Origin: Verpa conica
Lineage: Eukaryota > Ascomycota > Pezizomycetes > Pezizales > Morchellaceae
Direction of reading: 5' to 3'
Length of the DNA stretch: 64,000 bases
Assembly: GCA_033030425.1 (NCBI GenBank)
Contig: JAUFSD010000004.1
Span: 248,001-312,000, forward strand
The notes under the pieces are model-generated. The model saw only the letters and a program-made list of their open reading frames with translations. It searched no databases and was not told where the DNA came from. Below, piece by piece: positions 23,448 to 36,169 of this stretch. Position 1 is the stretch's first letter. Each line of letters opens with the position of its first letter. The position numbers and the translations under genes were made by a program.

Positions 23448-24538
23448 TACTCTCACTCGAGCCTATTTGTATGTGCTCTAAATAGGTCACGTGTTGGCAT
23501 TACTTATTAGTTCGATTTCCTATTTCTACCGCGGAACCTGGGTGTTGCTCCAGCGGAATCTGCCAAAGTGCCGGACCTGGTAGATGGTACATCCTATATA
23601 TAAGGGGTTTTTTCTACAACAATAGTTATGAACGTGTTGCAAATAGTCTAAAGTATTTCCCCTGGATAGTAAAAGGGGGGAAGCAAAATGTTATTAACTA
23701 AAAAAAAAACCCAAGTCTTATAAGGATGTTGGCCAGTCTTAGCGATTGAAGTCTTATTTTGGAGGATCTGAATAGGACTAGACTGGCTTCAGAAAGGCTC
23801 TCCGATAGCGTCTTTTCGAATAGGTGGGTAATCTTAGCAGGCATCTTGCGAAGGCTCTAGTAATAGGAAGAGACTTTCCCCTGAATCCTTGTTATGTTAA
23901 CCCGGAAGCACTAAGCAATTACTATGAGTGGTGGGAATAATAAGTAGAGGTCTTCATTATCGAATTTTTAGGATCTGATAATTTAATGTGATTCGAATGG
24001 TTATTCGAAAGGTTCTATGTAAATTCTAGGGTCGTTCTGAGTTGTATCTAGGGGGCTCTTTCATCTACATAGGTTCCCGACACTAATTTTATTCAGGGTT
24101 AGGTGTAAATGATTACATAATAGATTGTTTGTTAAAGACTAAACCCGCTAGACTGAACTGGCCCCTTTAGTCCTGTTATAAGAATATATAGCCCTGAAAC
24201 TGCAATTTAGTGCTCACCCCCCTAACTCATTTCCTATCGACGCTGCTTATAGGGGTATATATATGTATTCCCCCCCCACCCCAAGTTGAAACAAAAGAAA
24301 AGTTACGAAAGATTAAGCAGAGAAAAATAATATAGAACATATATGCAAAGAGGGGGAAAAAAAACAAAAGCCAACCAAACGAAAATCCCAAACCAGAACA
24401 CTTCCAGAGATAAACAAGCAGACAACAACAACAAAAAAAAAGCCACCAAGAAAGAAACCCCCAATGATGCCATTAATTCATAAAAAAAAAAAAAACCCCC
24501 CGTTAGTAAGAATCCAACAACCTACAGCCAAACCGATC

Positions 24539-25522
24539 TTAACGACGCTTAACCCTCTTACCAGTAAAGATCTTTGCAACCCTAAGTTGTCTATGGAAAG
24601 GACTCTTACGTCCAAACCTCATACACTTCTTCGGTATGTCTTCTCCATGGAAGCCTCTCCTATGCTGGAGCATATTATCTTTACGAGTGAATCCCTTCTC
24701 GCCAACACGCACACAGCCAGCAACCGGACAATCTAACAACCGTTTTGACCCAACTATCTCATGCATATGCATAACGTTGTAGTGGCGGGTGAACTCATGT
24801 CTGGTTCTAAATGTCGATGAACAACTACGGCTACCGGAGCATGAGATTATCAGGGATTTCTTGTTCCGGAAGCATTCGTGTAAGCCACTGTAGGACAAAA
24901 GTGTTAACTAGGCGAACGGATGCATATAAAGAAGGAGGGGAGGGGGAGAGATGAGAGACCCCACTTACACGAAATTCCCATCGCAATTATTTGCGCATAA
25001 GAAGTCGTGGTATAGAGGTGTGTTCTCGGGCGCATCATCACAAACGGTGTCAAGAGAGGCTTCAGGCGTTGTTGGAGGTTGACTCGGACCCTGGGACTGT
25101 GGTTCAAGTTTGTCTAGAGTCTTGCTTGGGCCGCCTTCAGAGTAGTCGAGACCATCGCTAGGCGTTTGGTTTGGTTCGGATAGAGCCGCTGGTTCAGTGG
25201 TATATGAGCGGTAGTCATCGAGACATAAAGACTCGCCTTGGGTTTCTGCTGAGAAAAAGACTGAGAATTGGTTGCTGGTCGTAAGCGAGCAAATGGAATC
25301 TGCTGAGTGCAGTTGATGTGAACTTGTTTCATTTCCTACATTACTGTAGCTGTAATCGAGTGCATCGATCTGTGGGAGAAATGACCAGCTAAGAAGGCTC
25401 AGGTTGTCCTGCTCGTAGCCGGTGCATATCTGTAAATCCTCGTTATAATCGTGTGCTGGGACAGCTTCGCGGTGTTTAGAAGCTACGAAAGACGGTGAAG
25501 GTATGCTATTATGTGATATCAT
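24539..25522 (-). CDS. C2H2-type zinc finger protein
   Basis: Two exons on the minus strand, 25522-24969 and 24887-24539, joined across an 81-base intron with a perfect GTAAGT donor, give 300 residues. The first 180 residues are acidic, rich in Ser, Gln and Pro and likely disordered. The C-terminus carries two tandem finger-like units. The first is C201-x5-C207-x12-H220-x4-H225 (CSSTFRTRHEFTRHYNVMH). The second is C238-x4-C243-x16-H260-x4-H265, containing FTRKDNMLQH. The tail is very basic (GKRVKRR) and may localise the protein to the nucleus. The RKDN..QH phrase recalls fungal C2H2 proteins that bind DNA. Finger spacings differ from the classic C-x2-4-C-x12-H-x3-5-H, so zinc binding is likely but DNA binding is inferred. 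Confidence 0.8.
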
Positions 25523-27334
25523 TTTTTATAAGTAACTTGAGAGAGAGTGTACTGGGAGTTCTGAGGAATCTATTTTAAGAACTACCTTTACTGCGGGGTT
25601 TATCCCCATTTAAAGGCATTCAAAAGACACATCTAAACGTCTTACAACTTAATACATGTATCTATCGATCAGGACGAGGCTGTAAAAAAGAAGCAAGCAT
25701 TATCTTGGGGTTGCACTTGCTGCCCCAAAATCTCCCCCATGTACGCAGCATTAGCTGGGGGGGGAATAGTGAAACATAGTAATCCTTTGAAAAATCTAGT
25801 GTATTCATACTACGCGTATCGATACGGTGTTATACTACTATCCCACATATAAATAGAATTAATAAAGTTAATGAAGCATCTATTAACCTTATAACGGCAG
25901 AAAATATGATAGGGAAACATTGCAAGACTTCTATAAAAACTTACATTTTCTTCTGAGCCGGTTACCGCGCTAAAAAACAAAAACTACTCAGGCTCGTTGA
26001 TACCGAGCCTGAGTTAGGCTGTACCTTGTCCATGCTGCATTAACAGGGGTTTGCATATGATCTGTCACCTTTATAGTGTTTTCCCTTTTGGATGGTAAAC
26101 TATTACCGACTGGGATGAGGAGTCGATAAGTTTAGCAGCGAGGATTGGTACGAGTGATGAATTGTGAAGTGTACGGTTACGTTGCTTCTGCAATGGATGC
26201 CTATCTATAGGGCTAGGTTTCTCCTGCGAGAATCACTGATAGAGATGTTTATCCCGGAGTTGGTACAAACTTCTAGATATTAGTCTCAGCTTCTCTTATT
26301 TTTCAAGATCACTCATAGAAGGTATAGTTAGTTATGGTGATTATTTTCCTTACTATCAAACCTGGGTTAGTACTTGATATGCGTAATCCCCAAATCCAAA
26401 CATCGCACTTACCCTACCTTTCTTTCAAGTCCCAGCACCCTCTCCCACTCAAGATCTGTTTTCTCTTTTAGAGAGCATCGTCTCGGATTAAACTAGTATT
26501 ACATCACTATTTGGGAACACACCACATATCCCGTAAAATAACCCACTTCGGGAGCATGCTCCTGGGTCTCCAACTTCATTTTCATTTTTTGGAGTATACA
26601 TTAACCCCGAGTAAGGAATAAGAAAACATAATATAACTGCTTTATCGCTACCTTATCGCTACCAAATCCCCCCTCTTCCCTGTTCTTCCTTCGTGGCTTG
26701 CTTCATACTCTTCAGGCGCTGCTCCATTACCTCTTTTTCTACGTTATTCTACACCGCTGCCTCTAGAATAATCCATATACAGGGGAGCTTTTTGGATATA
26801 TAGTAATAGTTACTCCAGTGCTTCAGACCCATAAAGTCCCTGCTCACTCGGATTAACAGCTTAGAGATTAATCACGTACTCGGGCTCTACAGACTCTAGA
26901 GCCGTATGTTTCCGAGGGACTGTAGAAATACCCTCGGCGTGAATGTTTGAGTGGGCCAGGCTTCTGGACTGTTGGTTCCCCAAAGACTAGCCTAGCGGCT
27001 CTATAGTGCAAATCTAAGCACCCAATTCTCTCTGGTAGTCTCCGGAAAACCCGGAGAAACTATATAAGAAGATAATACTACGTCATGATTTGTCACTCAG
27101 CCTTGGCATTATCTCTTGGCGGGATCTACCCTCTCTCTTTTGATTGAGTTGGTAGAGCTTCTATATAGAGGTTATATGGGTTTTTTATGCATTAATAGTA
27201 CACTTATAAAATCCCTTCTGGGCTACCTTGGTACAAGTACCAACAAAAATTTGAAACAAATACCCAGTCCTGGGGGAACCTCAAGTGTCATATAAACAAA
27301 AAAGAAAAAAAAAACTGATAATTCCCAAAAGAAA
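25523..27334. other. Intergenic region
   Basis: No gene is seen. The notable structure is the perfect 11-bp hairpin at 25986-26014. The rest is AT-rich with frequent stops. Confidence 0.5.
25986..26014. repeat. Perfect 11-bp hairpin
   Basis: ACTCAGGCTCG (25986-25996) and CGAGCCTGAGT (26004-26014) are exact reverse complements with a 7-base loop TTGATAC. It lies about 460 bases upstream of the zinc-finger gene start. It lacks a T-run that would suggest a Pol III terminator directly after it. The function is unknown. Confidence 0.55.
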
Positions 27335-28555
27335 TTACCCCTTCCCATCTCTCCCAGAATCTCTGCCATCAATCCCCGGAGTAATACTCCCCTTGCAACA
27401 CTTATCCGGCCTGCCAGCTCTCTGCAACATCAACAACCCCACCACAACCCCCACCTCATTCTTCATCTCCCGATCCACACACACCTGCAACTCCCCACAA
27501 ATCGCAAACTGCGTCGTCTTCATCACCAACCTCTTCTTCCCCATCCTAGACAAACTATGAAAAACCTCCACAGTCGGATCAAACACACAACGCTTAGAGA
27601 ACGGCTCGATATCCCCACTCATACCAAAACCCGGAATACTAAAATTCGCACCGAGGCCAAAACTGCTCTTATATACCTCACCGTCTCTGCGGGCTTCTAG
27701 CATACCCGAGGCCAAATCATACTGGATGCTTTCAAACACACCCATACGCTCTTCAGTGGGGCCATGGAACGATACCACCGAGAAGTTATAGAGCCCTTGA
27801 TTATCGAACCCCCACACACTCGGATCCGGGCTCATGACCATTCTATAACTCGACCTAGAAACCAAGTCCGCAAAAAGCACATTCGACGCCGGCCGAGAGC
27901 CCGCCGAGTCCAGAAAGACACGAACATCCAAGCCATCGCATGATTTCTCATACTTTGCCTGCCACACGAAATACGGGGCGAGCAGAGCAGCAAAAAGATG
28001 CGCGAAGGTGAAACCAAACGCTAGGATGATTACGATAATAATTATTAGGGAGGAAAAGACTCTCCAGGTGACTGAGAGAGACCTCCTCCTCCTCCTCCTC
28101 TCGCCGTCCTGTGAGGTTCTGTTTGTTTTGGCGTCGAGCCAGGCTTTGGTGTTGCCGAGTGCTGTGCAGACGATCTTGAGTATGACGAGTGAGATGCTGC
28201 CGTTGATGATGACTAGTAGGGCTGATATAGCGCAGAGCCCTACGAATTCTGCTTCCATCGTGTGGCGGTCTTGGTTGGTGACTTTGGATTGGTGCGAGAG
28301 TGGGGAGACGGTGCAGTCGATGTAGTACAGCTGATAGCGGACCATGAGGGGGTTAAGGATTACAGCGATGATTAGGGGGAGTAGTAGACGGCATAAGAGC
28401 ATCCGATAGGAACCTGAGTCCCTGAAAGTCCCGGCAGTGGGACGGCTTGAGATACCTGGGAATTTCAACATTGTGTTGCTGGATGTAAGTATTGAGGAGA
28501 TTGGTAGAGGAGTGAGGTTGTGGGGAGAGGTAGTCAAGGCGATATCTGACCTCAT
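27335..28555 (-). CDS. Uncharacterised three-helix membrane protein, paralogue B
   Basis: A single exon of 406 residues from the ATG at 28555. The ATG at residue 52 (28402) would align better with the starts of paralogues A and C and may be the true start. Helices lie at about 53-72, 102-132 and 164-195. Between helices 2 and 3 there is an extra basic loop with six arginines (153-158), encoded by a CTC/CCT trinucleotide run. The C-terminal domain matches A and C: SCDGLDVRVFLDS, YNFS, FGLGANFSIP, RCVFDPTVE, QFAICGELQVC, LMLQRAGR and CCKG. Cysteines 206, 323, 353, 359, 386 and 387 correspond to the six shared ones. The C-terminal IDGRD matches IEGRD of C. It lies 751 bases downstream of the NIPA transporter gene on the same strand; there is no sign that they are cotranscribed. 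Confidence 0.85.
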   Translation of the reverse strand: MRSDIALTTSPHNLTPLPISSILTSSNTMLKFPGISSRPTAGTFRDSGSYRMLLCRLLLPLIIAVILNPLMVRYQLYYIDCTVSPLSHQSKVTNQDRHTMEAEFVGLCAISALLVIINGSISLVILKIVCTALGNTKAWLDAKTNRTSQDGERRRRRRSLSVTWRVFSSLIIIIVIILAFGFTFAHLFAALLAPYFVWQAKYEKSCDGLDVRVFLDSAGSRPASNVLFADLVSRSSYRMVMSPDPSVWGFDNQGLYNFSVVSFHGPTEERMGVFESIQYDLASGMLEARRDGEVYKSSFGLGANFSIPGFGMSGDIEPFSKRCVFDPTVEVFHSLSRMGKKRLVMKTTQFAICGELQVCVDREMKNEVGVVVGLLMLQRAGRPDKCCKGSITPGIDGRDSGRDGKG

Positions 28556-29306
28556 TGGCCCTAATCGAAGCGTAGGAACCTATTTTAGTCACGCTTCTGA
28601 CAGAAATATCATACTAATCTACCACCATGATATCACTATTATCCGTGCTTAGAGAAGTATATCTATAGTGGCCATTGGACGAGTGATATCCTATGCGTAA
28701 GTACTACATAAAAGTCAAGCATGTGTAATCATAAAAATAAACTGTTTTATTGGTATCGCTTGATCAAAGTCATATCTTTAGGAGTATTCTCATGAGAACG
28801 CCATGTAACCCGAGAAAACTCTAAAAAAACGCTATACACGCCAACACCGTTGAATAGAGCAGTCACTCCCGCCCTGTCGATTATATACTAAGAAAAGAAC
28901 ACCCCTCGTAGAGAACAAGTAGGGTATAAATACATGGGTATAAAAAAAAGATTCAACGCTATCACTCGGCCTGTTATCCTCTCCATATTCAAACCCAAAA
29001 AAAGAAAAGTATCACCCTAATTAAAACCTCGTCACTAGAGGCTCCCTAGAAAGAATTAAAGTCAAGTAAGCAGGGTAAATAGTTCACAAGCAAACGATAA
29101 AGTCCCCAGAGGATGCAAAGAGACAGATGCAAAGTATAGGTATAAAAAAGCAAATAATAGCAACCCAGCGATGCAAATCCCATCAAGCCAAACCCAGTAC
29201 CAGCAACAAAAAGAATCAAAAAACGAATGCCGCCATGCAAAGAAAAACAAAATTGTAAAAGAAAAAAAGAAACAGGTAATTACAAAAACTGCCGTCAATC
29301 CCGGCC
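28556..29306. other. Intergenic region between NIPA gene and paralogue B
   Basis: AT-rich, with A-runs and no supported gene. It should hold the 3' UTR of the NIPA gene and the promoter of paralogue B, both minus strand. Confidence 0.5.
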
Positions 29307-31320
29307 CTATTCTTCCATATCACTCTCTTCCTCCCCTAACCCTTTCCTGCCTTTACGCTTTAATAAATCCAAGACCACCCCTAAACTCCCGCTCCTCCTC
29401 CTTCCCTCTCCTCCGTCTCTCCCACCAGCCTCCTGGAGGAATGCTACCTCTTGTGATAGGTCTGTCTCAGCCTCGCTGTTTCGCCGTGTCCGGATAGCCC
29501 CAAAGTCTGACATGACAGCTTTGAGCTGATAGCCGGCCACTAATGGGCCAGGTAGGAGGTTTGAAATAGATTTCCTATGCATCCCACCTCCGGCGGCAGA
29601 AGAGCGACTCGCACGCCGTGACAGTGAGTTATGAGGTGTATCTTGCGTTGGCAAAATAGGTTCCGATGCAAGCCTTGATGGCGGCCGCCCGCTTGGAGAG
29701 GTAGGTATATAGCTATTACTCCGACTATTCGGTGTCGTGGGGAACGAGTCCAAAATCGCCATCGACGAGCTCGAAATCCCTCTCGCAATCATTGGTCTAG
29801 TAGCTCCAAGCTTCATCGGCGAAGAAGGTACAGGTGTGCTAGGCCCATCTTCCTGGATAATTCCATTTTCAAACCCAGTTGAATCCACCCTTGGCCGCTT
29901 TCCTTTCCGGGTATCTCCATCTTGTCTACCCAGATCGATACTTGCTCCTGGTGCAGGGCCTGCAGCGCCGTATCCCTCTAAATCTCCATCCTCTTCGTCA
30001 TCGTAGTCCCACTTACGGTCTTTCCTACGAGAGGAGATTAACCAGACCCCCCAGAATGTTAAAGCGCAGCCTGTACAGAACTTTATCATTCGCTCTGGCT
30101 TCACGGTTTCGAAATCGCGATACAAGATAGCGCTACCAAGGATAACAGAGATAGTGAATAGAACAAATTGAGTCGGTATGACCTGGGTGGAATCGAAGCG
30201 TTGGAGTGCACGGTTGACATATTTAATTTGTAGGACGGCTGTGAAGAAGAGAACGAAAGTGAAGAGATAGGCGATTGGATATGTAAATATATGGTAGAAG
30301 GAGGATGAGAGAAGCGATGAAATCCCTTTAGTGGAGAGAACTGTGTAGCCACCTATAGGGTGTTAGAAATATATAGATTTTGATATCTCAAGGAGACAAA
30401 CCGAATAGAGCGACCAAACCGAGATCGATTAGAATCGTCTTGCGACCATACTTTGACGAAAGGTACATCAATACAATAATGATTGCACAAGTTATCCCAA
30501 AATAAACCTCAAACGCAGTTTGTGAGATGGCTTCCAGTATTTGATCCGGGCCGAGCTGGTCAAGCAAACCATCAGCTTCAGTTCTCTCGTAGAGCATCCT
30601 CAAGCTACCCACCTTTGTTTCTTCCTTCTCCGCGCTCCAGACAACTACGACTGCGCCCAGAATACTAACAATCACACCGACAATATCCCGCCTCCTCAAC
30701 GGCTCTTTTAGCACCACGGGCGCAATTACACAATTAGACACCAGAGCGACAACTCCCAGCGGCGACACAATACTAGCCGGCGCAAACCCATATGCTAAAA
30801 AATTTCCGCATTCGCCCACAGACATGAGCACAAACCCAATCCACCAATACGGGGATGACAGATACTGTTGGTTCTGCGGCGGGGGTGTGTCCTTCTCCAG
30901 CTGGTTTTGGGGAGCCAGCAAACCAGTACTCTCGTTTGGGGGTGTTCCGGGGGTAGGGGTAGAGGACTCCGAGGAAGAACTTTCATCTGGCGTACTTGTG
31001 CCGGTTTGCTGGGCTCGTAGCCATCGCCGACGGCGTCTCCATATCCGTCGCCGGTTCTCCGATTCTCGCTCAAGTCGTATGTGTGCATATTTCTGGATGT
31101 TGAGAGCTAGCGAAATGAGTATATTGCCGCATATAGCGATAACAATACCAATGAACGATGACCACCGCCTCAGGGTTTCATCCGAGCCGAAAGACCAGGC
31201 AGTCAGTATGAATCCCAGCGGTGCCAAGTCCCCTGGTGGTGATGATGGTAATGATGATATTTGTGCTCTTGAGTCCGTTAAAGATACGGAGAGCGCTGAA
31301 TAGCGATTAGAAAGGTCCAT
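29307..31320 (-). CDS. NIPA-type magnesium transporter
   Basis: Two exons on the minus strand, 31320-30402 and 30352-29307, with a 49-base intron, give 654 residues. The core (about 54-75 and 158-415) has some nine hydrophobic helices. The hallmark is at 169-196 (GECGNFLAYGFAPASIVSPL, then GVVALVSN), followed by KEPLRRRDIVG and GAVVVVWSAEKEE. These define the NIPA (DUF803) family of Mg2+ carriers, located at plasma membrane, endosome or vacuole in other eukaryotes. Fungal features include a basic and Ser/Thr/Pro-rich linker between helices 1 and 2 (about 82-155) and a cytoplasmic tail of some 240 residues rich in Ser, Pro and Arg. The tail looks disordered and phosphorylatable. The first 50 residues contain a poorly conserved extension. 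Confidence 0.93.
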
Positions 31321-33080
31321 AATGGACTAGAGGATTGTGGTTGAGGGTTTTGCGGGGGATGCTGCTGCGTCATGTAGTGACGTTGCCGGGCAGTTTACAG
31401 TGCTCAGTCCACTGCGGCGGGGAGGTTCTGCTGGGTTTGGGCGTTCTGCGGGAGGTTGCAATGTCAGCAACGAAGGATCAACAGCAGCCTATCAAGATAA
31501 CAGGAGATTCACTCCCGACCTCCACGACTTGGTACGGCTGCAGCAGACGGCAGACGGCAGGTGGGCAGTAGGCGGTAGGCACAGGCGATGCAACAGCAGG
31601 AGATACATACCAACAGTAGGATACGGATCACGAAGAAACAGCGGTAAGTGATACTGCTGCTGTTAGAGAAGCCATATGAATATGTACAAGTACTGTAGAC
31701 GGTGTGATGTGATGGATGAGGCCTTTCTTGAGAGAAAGATTACTCCGTCTTTCTCCCCTCTAGGCATTCTCACTGCGGCTTCCGACCATCATCCGGCCGC
31801 CAAGGCAGGGGAGATGGTGATTGGTCAGCCCCGGAGATGGATCATGATATCCGAGATAAGATAACCAGCCCGTGTTACCCCACGACGTCGTCTTGCATAG
31901 AAGGAACGTTGATTCCTCGAAAAGTCCCCCCGTTCAATGCAGCTGCAGAAGACCCATCCTTGGATTGCATGAAAATGTCATAGCATCAACAAGGCACAGA
32001 GTTATCTTGGCAGGGTCATCAGAGTTACACCTGCGCTGGGTAACCTCTAAGCGATGCAGAAGTCACGAGAATGGACATGTACAAACATCTTGTTATTCTG
32101 CCCAGTGCAGTGCAGAGGGCTCAGTGAATGAGTGGCTTCTCGAAACCCGTCGTCTGCGTATTCGGCGCAGCAATCTCCGGCTCAACTTCTTAAACACGGT
32201 TCTCCTTTTGGACAAGATTCTGGGGAGTAGGGGAGTAGGTCCGTGCACGAGTGATTTCCAGTGCTGCGGAAGGGTCCTGCAGGGGTAATACTGACTACAT
32301 GCTACATGTGGCTTCGTAAACGACACCCCTCTCCAGACAAACTTTCCTCTCTATTGTCTATGGAGTTGAACATCCTCTCTTTCCTGAATCACCACTTTTA
32401 TCATGATTCATCTAAAGACAACGGCCCCTACAAGTACAATATAATAGTTACCAAATGTCTCTATCTCGGAGAACTATAGACTTGTTTCTGCTCTAGGCCA
32501 TCTCGGATGATTGGCATGGCAGATCTATGCTCTCGGAAAGAAGAACTCCGAGACGACCCATAAGGGGTCTTTTCATGCCCTAGGAAGTTAATGTCGCAAA
32601 CAAAAACCCTTTCAGCCCCCTAACGCAACGAGCTTGTAGTATCATATTACGCAAGACATTCGGATGATAGGGTCTTTAGCTGTGACTGGAAAATATATCC
32701 TGCATAAATGCTTATTAATCAGCGGCATATATTCCAGTGCCTGAGCTTGGGCGTCTGGTATATATCATTTTGGGTAGGTACATCTTTTTGTTACATCAAT
32801 TGCCAAGAGAACACTAGGCTCTTTGATATTATATTTCTTATACTTACATTACCGCAGATAAGACCCCCGGAATTTCCAAATTGACCTAAATGATAGCCTG
32901 AAACCATTCGACTGCAACATTGGTATAACAGTACCTATATGTACGTTTAGTGCCCTCCTATCGACAACCACGGAACGTCCTTAGTACGGCTCTGTTAAGC
33001 TGATGCTAGCATTGTGCTACAACCCCTGCCAAAGCGTAGCCAACCTAATTTAGACGATTATAAGTCGCCAATCCGTGTAG

Positions 33081-33173
33081 CGAGCACCTCATGTGACAAA
33101 CAGGGGCCTAAATAGGTAATGAGCGACGGGAAACTGGATTAGGGTTGGAGATTCCGTCACACGGAGGTGCTCG
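33081..33173. repeat. Imperfect inverted repeat, MITE-like size
   Basis: CGAGCACCTCATGTGAC (33081-33097) is matched in inverted orientation by GTCACACGGAGGTGCTCG (33156-33173) with two differences. The 93-base span could be a small folded element. I find no clear target duplication at its ends, so mobile origin is unproven. Confidence 0.35.
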
Positions 33174-36161
33174 TCACATGGGGGTGAACGACTGTACCCG
33201 GCACGTAAGGTGTCAGTATAGATTTCATTATAGGGACATCAGTTACAAGCGAGAATGGGTTACCTCGGGAGACCTACCAGAAAACTCCTAGCCGACGCCA
33301 GAGTAAAAACACCCCTATATGAGCTATTATCTTTAGTAGACATTTACTTTATCCGCACTAGTTTCCAATACTAGCATTATTACAATCGCCCACATCGTTC
33401 ACCCGTCTCCAGTATACCCAAGTATTGAAAACTTCTTCAGCACCGTCAGGGTAGCGAGAGGACCTAAAGATAAAATCCTTGGATTGGATCGAATTAGCAA
33501 ATCCTCCAGCTACAACTTCGGCAAGAGAAAAAAATACCTAATTCCCCAATTTACGTCTATAAAAACTGTAAGGAGGACGAAATGCGACGAAAAGACCACC
33601 ACAATTATCACAGAGGACAAATGGGTGAAAGAGTATAGGGTCGTATGTATATCTAATGCTTTTGCCTGCTGGAACCAGCATAGATATAAATACAGTAAAG
33701 CCTTCAGAAGTATAGGGGGGTTATATTTTCGTCGTAGGAAAGAAAAAGGCTAGAAATAATTCCCACAGAGAGGTAAGTACCCCGACACTGCAACGTTCGC
33801 TGCAGATAAATAAACAACAATACACCTTATCAACTCTAGTACCGCTCTGTGAGCTACTGACATACTTTTCTAACTTCCTAGATCTTTAACCCCGGCTCAG
33901 TGACAGTCCTCTGGTCATGTGGTGAATAATTTTGTGTCAGAAATCCGTCATGATAGAGATACTACCTGGCTAGTCCCACCGTTGCGGGGCTGGGCTAGTG
34001 CTGAAAACAGATTTCTGGATATAAGAGGGTTTTCGCACCGTTGTTGTCGGTATTCTCAGGCTGTAAAAGACAGGAGTTAGGAGTATGAGAACGAGGGAGG
34101 AAAATCGAACAGAGGGTGAAATCTAACAGAGAGGGATAGCCCAGTAGAGAGGCGGGGAATCTCATCGAGAGAAACTGATAGAGGGGGGGTGATAAAGCAG
34201 TTACGGACAAGGGTAGCTAAGGATGCCTAATACCCGGTGCTGCATGATAGCCACAGCAGAAATCATTTAAGACATTTGATAGTCGAACCTAGGTGAAAAA
34301 CGACCAGTATTATCACCCAATGTGGGGGTTCCAATGCAGTAACTACGTATAACGACTGTCTAGTGCACTGACCGCCAGAGCTGAAACTCAAAGATAATGC
34401 ATGTTATACAGAATCTACAGTCAAGTACATGTAACCAGCTGGATATTCAGCTAAACCCGTTTACCGAGTGGCAAAAAACACTAGTCAGAGATCGGCCCTA
34501 GGTCCCAAGTGAGAATTCCAAGACCCAAATCAGCCTAGTCCCATTGCGTAGTCCCATCCTTTAAATCTTTATTTCCACTCCTGCTGTCAACTGCGGGGAG
34601 GGGGTACTATGGATACTTCCCCACTCATAGCGTATATGGAGAACACTCCATGACCCTATGAAGCGAAGGGCACTACCTACGCACAGAATTGGTAGTTTTT
34701 AAAATACAAATTCGGACTACCTTCTGTCACCGTCTGCATGGTGTATCACTCGGCCCGGCCCGGCCAAGACGGCTAGGTAAGTCACCGGGTAATCTGTGAT
34801 TCGTTAGGTGATACACTCGGTTGCCAAAACAGAAAGAAAATCGCTACTCGGGACGGCAATAAGCACTGGGGAATGAAAGACCTATTCTCATCAGCCGGCA
34901 GGTGCACCCTGCTCACCGAGGGACCATTACTTCCAATAAAGACCCCGGTCTGGAGATTTGGCATTTTATTGTCTTTGAATTAGTGGGAAAAAACCAAGTG
35001 GGGTCGAAATTCTCCGGGGGGTGCATAGGGGACATCTCGTCATGAATAATAGACCTAACACCTGCGAGGATTTACCAAGTATGGGGGGGCTTACCTCACC
35101 CACAATCGATGAAATCGGTGGGTGAGTCTCCCCGGAAAAGTAGACCTGCATACAATATAAATTATTTTGTTGGACCCTGACCCAACTTGTTTTAATCCTC
35201 CCCTCCCCCGCGGGCCTCACATTTAGAGGTCGGAGTTGCGTTGCTGCATTCGCCGGCGCGATTTCGTTGGCTGCCCTACCTTTCCCTGGCTTGAATTTTA
35301 CGGATATACTCACCTTACACGCTCGCCTGGGGAGTACCGCGGCACCGATCCGGGTGCTTGTCATCTTGTCATCTTGGGGGGGAACTCCCAGATTTGTGAT
35401 TGGTTCCCCCATCATACCCATCCGATCTTAGACCCCATGAATTTTTGGACCTTATCGCCAAGACCCCACCTTCGACTGATAGCATATACATACATGGCCT
35501 TTGCAGTAGAATACGAGAAACAAAATAGTCATGAATTTGCTAGGATCTTATTTTAGAGATAAGTACAGTGAAATAAATGTAGGGTCTTTATGCATACAGA
35601 TATAAATTTGGCATGTACGGAACTACCCTTCTTTTCCAGTAGTTTACATGTAGGTCCAGCAAATTTCCATCTTGACTCCCAGGTACCAACTCTTCTCTAC
35701 CAAATGTTGAGATACCGAATGTACGATTCTATCCGCGCCCTCCCCCCATATCTCTTGGTAAGTCCCATCCATATCTCATGGTGTAATTAAAGTTTAGCCC
35801 TGAGAGGGGGTGTAAGACAGAGGAGTGGAACTCCCCGGGCATTTGCAATTGGCTAGTTTAACACAGTATCAATTGGTGAATAGCTGATCTATGTCAGTTG
35901 AGCATCCACCCCCCCCCCGTACTACGTATCCGCATAGACACACCCATAACCATTGTATGGATACTGTCCCCTCATCCGTCCCCCTCGCACCGCTCAAGCC
36001 ATGGCGTAATTGATACTATACCCCGAGGAAGGCCGAATAGCTGAAAATGTCAAAGGCAACGTAGCCTCGCCCACAGACCTCCTCGACTCAAGGTGCCCGC
36101 TGCATATAAAGAGAGTAAGAACCCCCCATCTCCTCATCTACTCCACCGTATGCATTCCTTC

Positions 36162-36169
36162 TTATAAAC
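36162..36169 (+). promoter_or_regulatory. TATA-like element of the orphan gene
   Basis: TTATAAAC about 75 bases before the ATG at 36241. A second candidate, CATATAAAG, lies at 36103-36111. Confidence 0.4.

Larger units (their letters stand above)
23011..24538. other. Intergenic region
   Basis: This is the upstream region of paralogue A and the 3' side of the zinc-finger gene. It contains a TG microsatellite (23093-23119), a micro-insertion (23400-23447) and several A-runs (24358-24500). No gene is supported. Confidence 0.5.

Noticed and set aside
29171..30130. Plus-strand frames opposite the NIPA gene
   Set aside because: Antisense shadows of the Ser/Arg-rich tail of the transporter.
33484..33753. 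89-codon basic open frame
   Set aside because: No recognisable motif, no splice partners and no promoter pattern; kept out for lack of evidence.
34966..35421. 151-codon minus-strand open frame
   Set aside because: It lies in locally GC-richer DNA. The frame is long because stops are rarer there; no start context, splice partner or recognisable domain.
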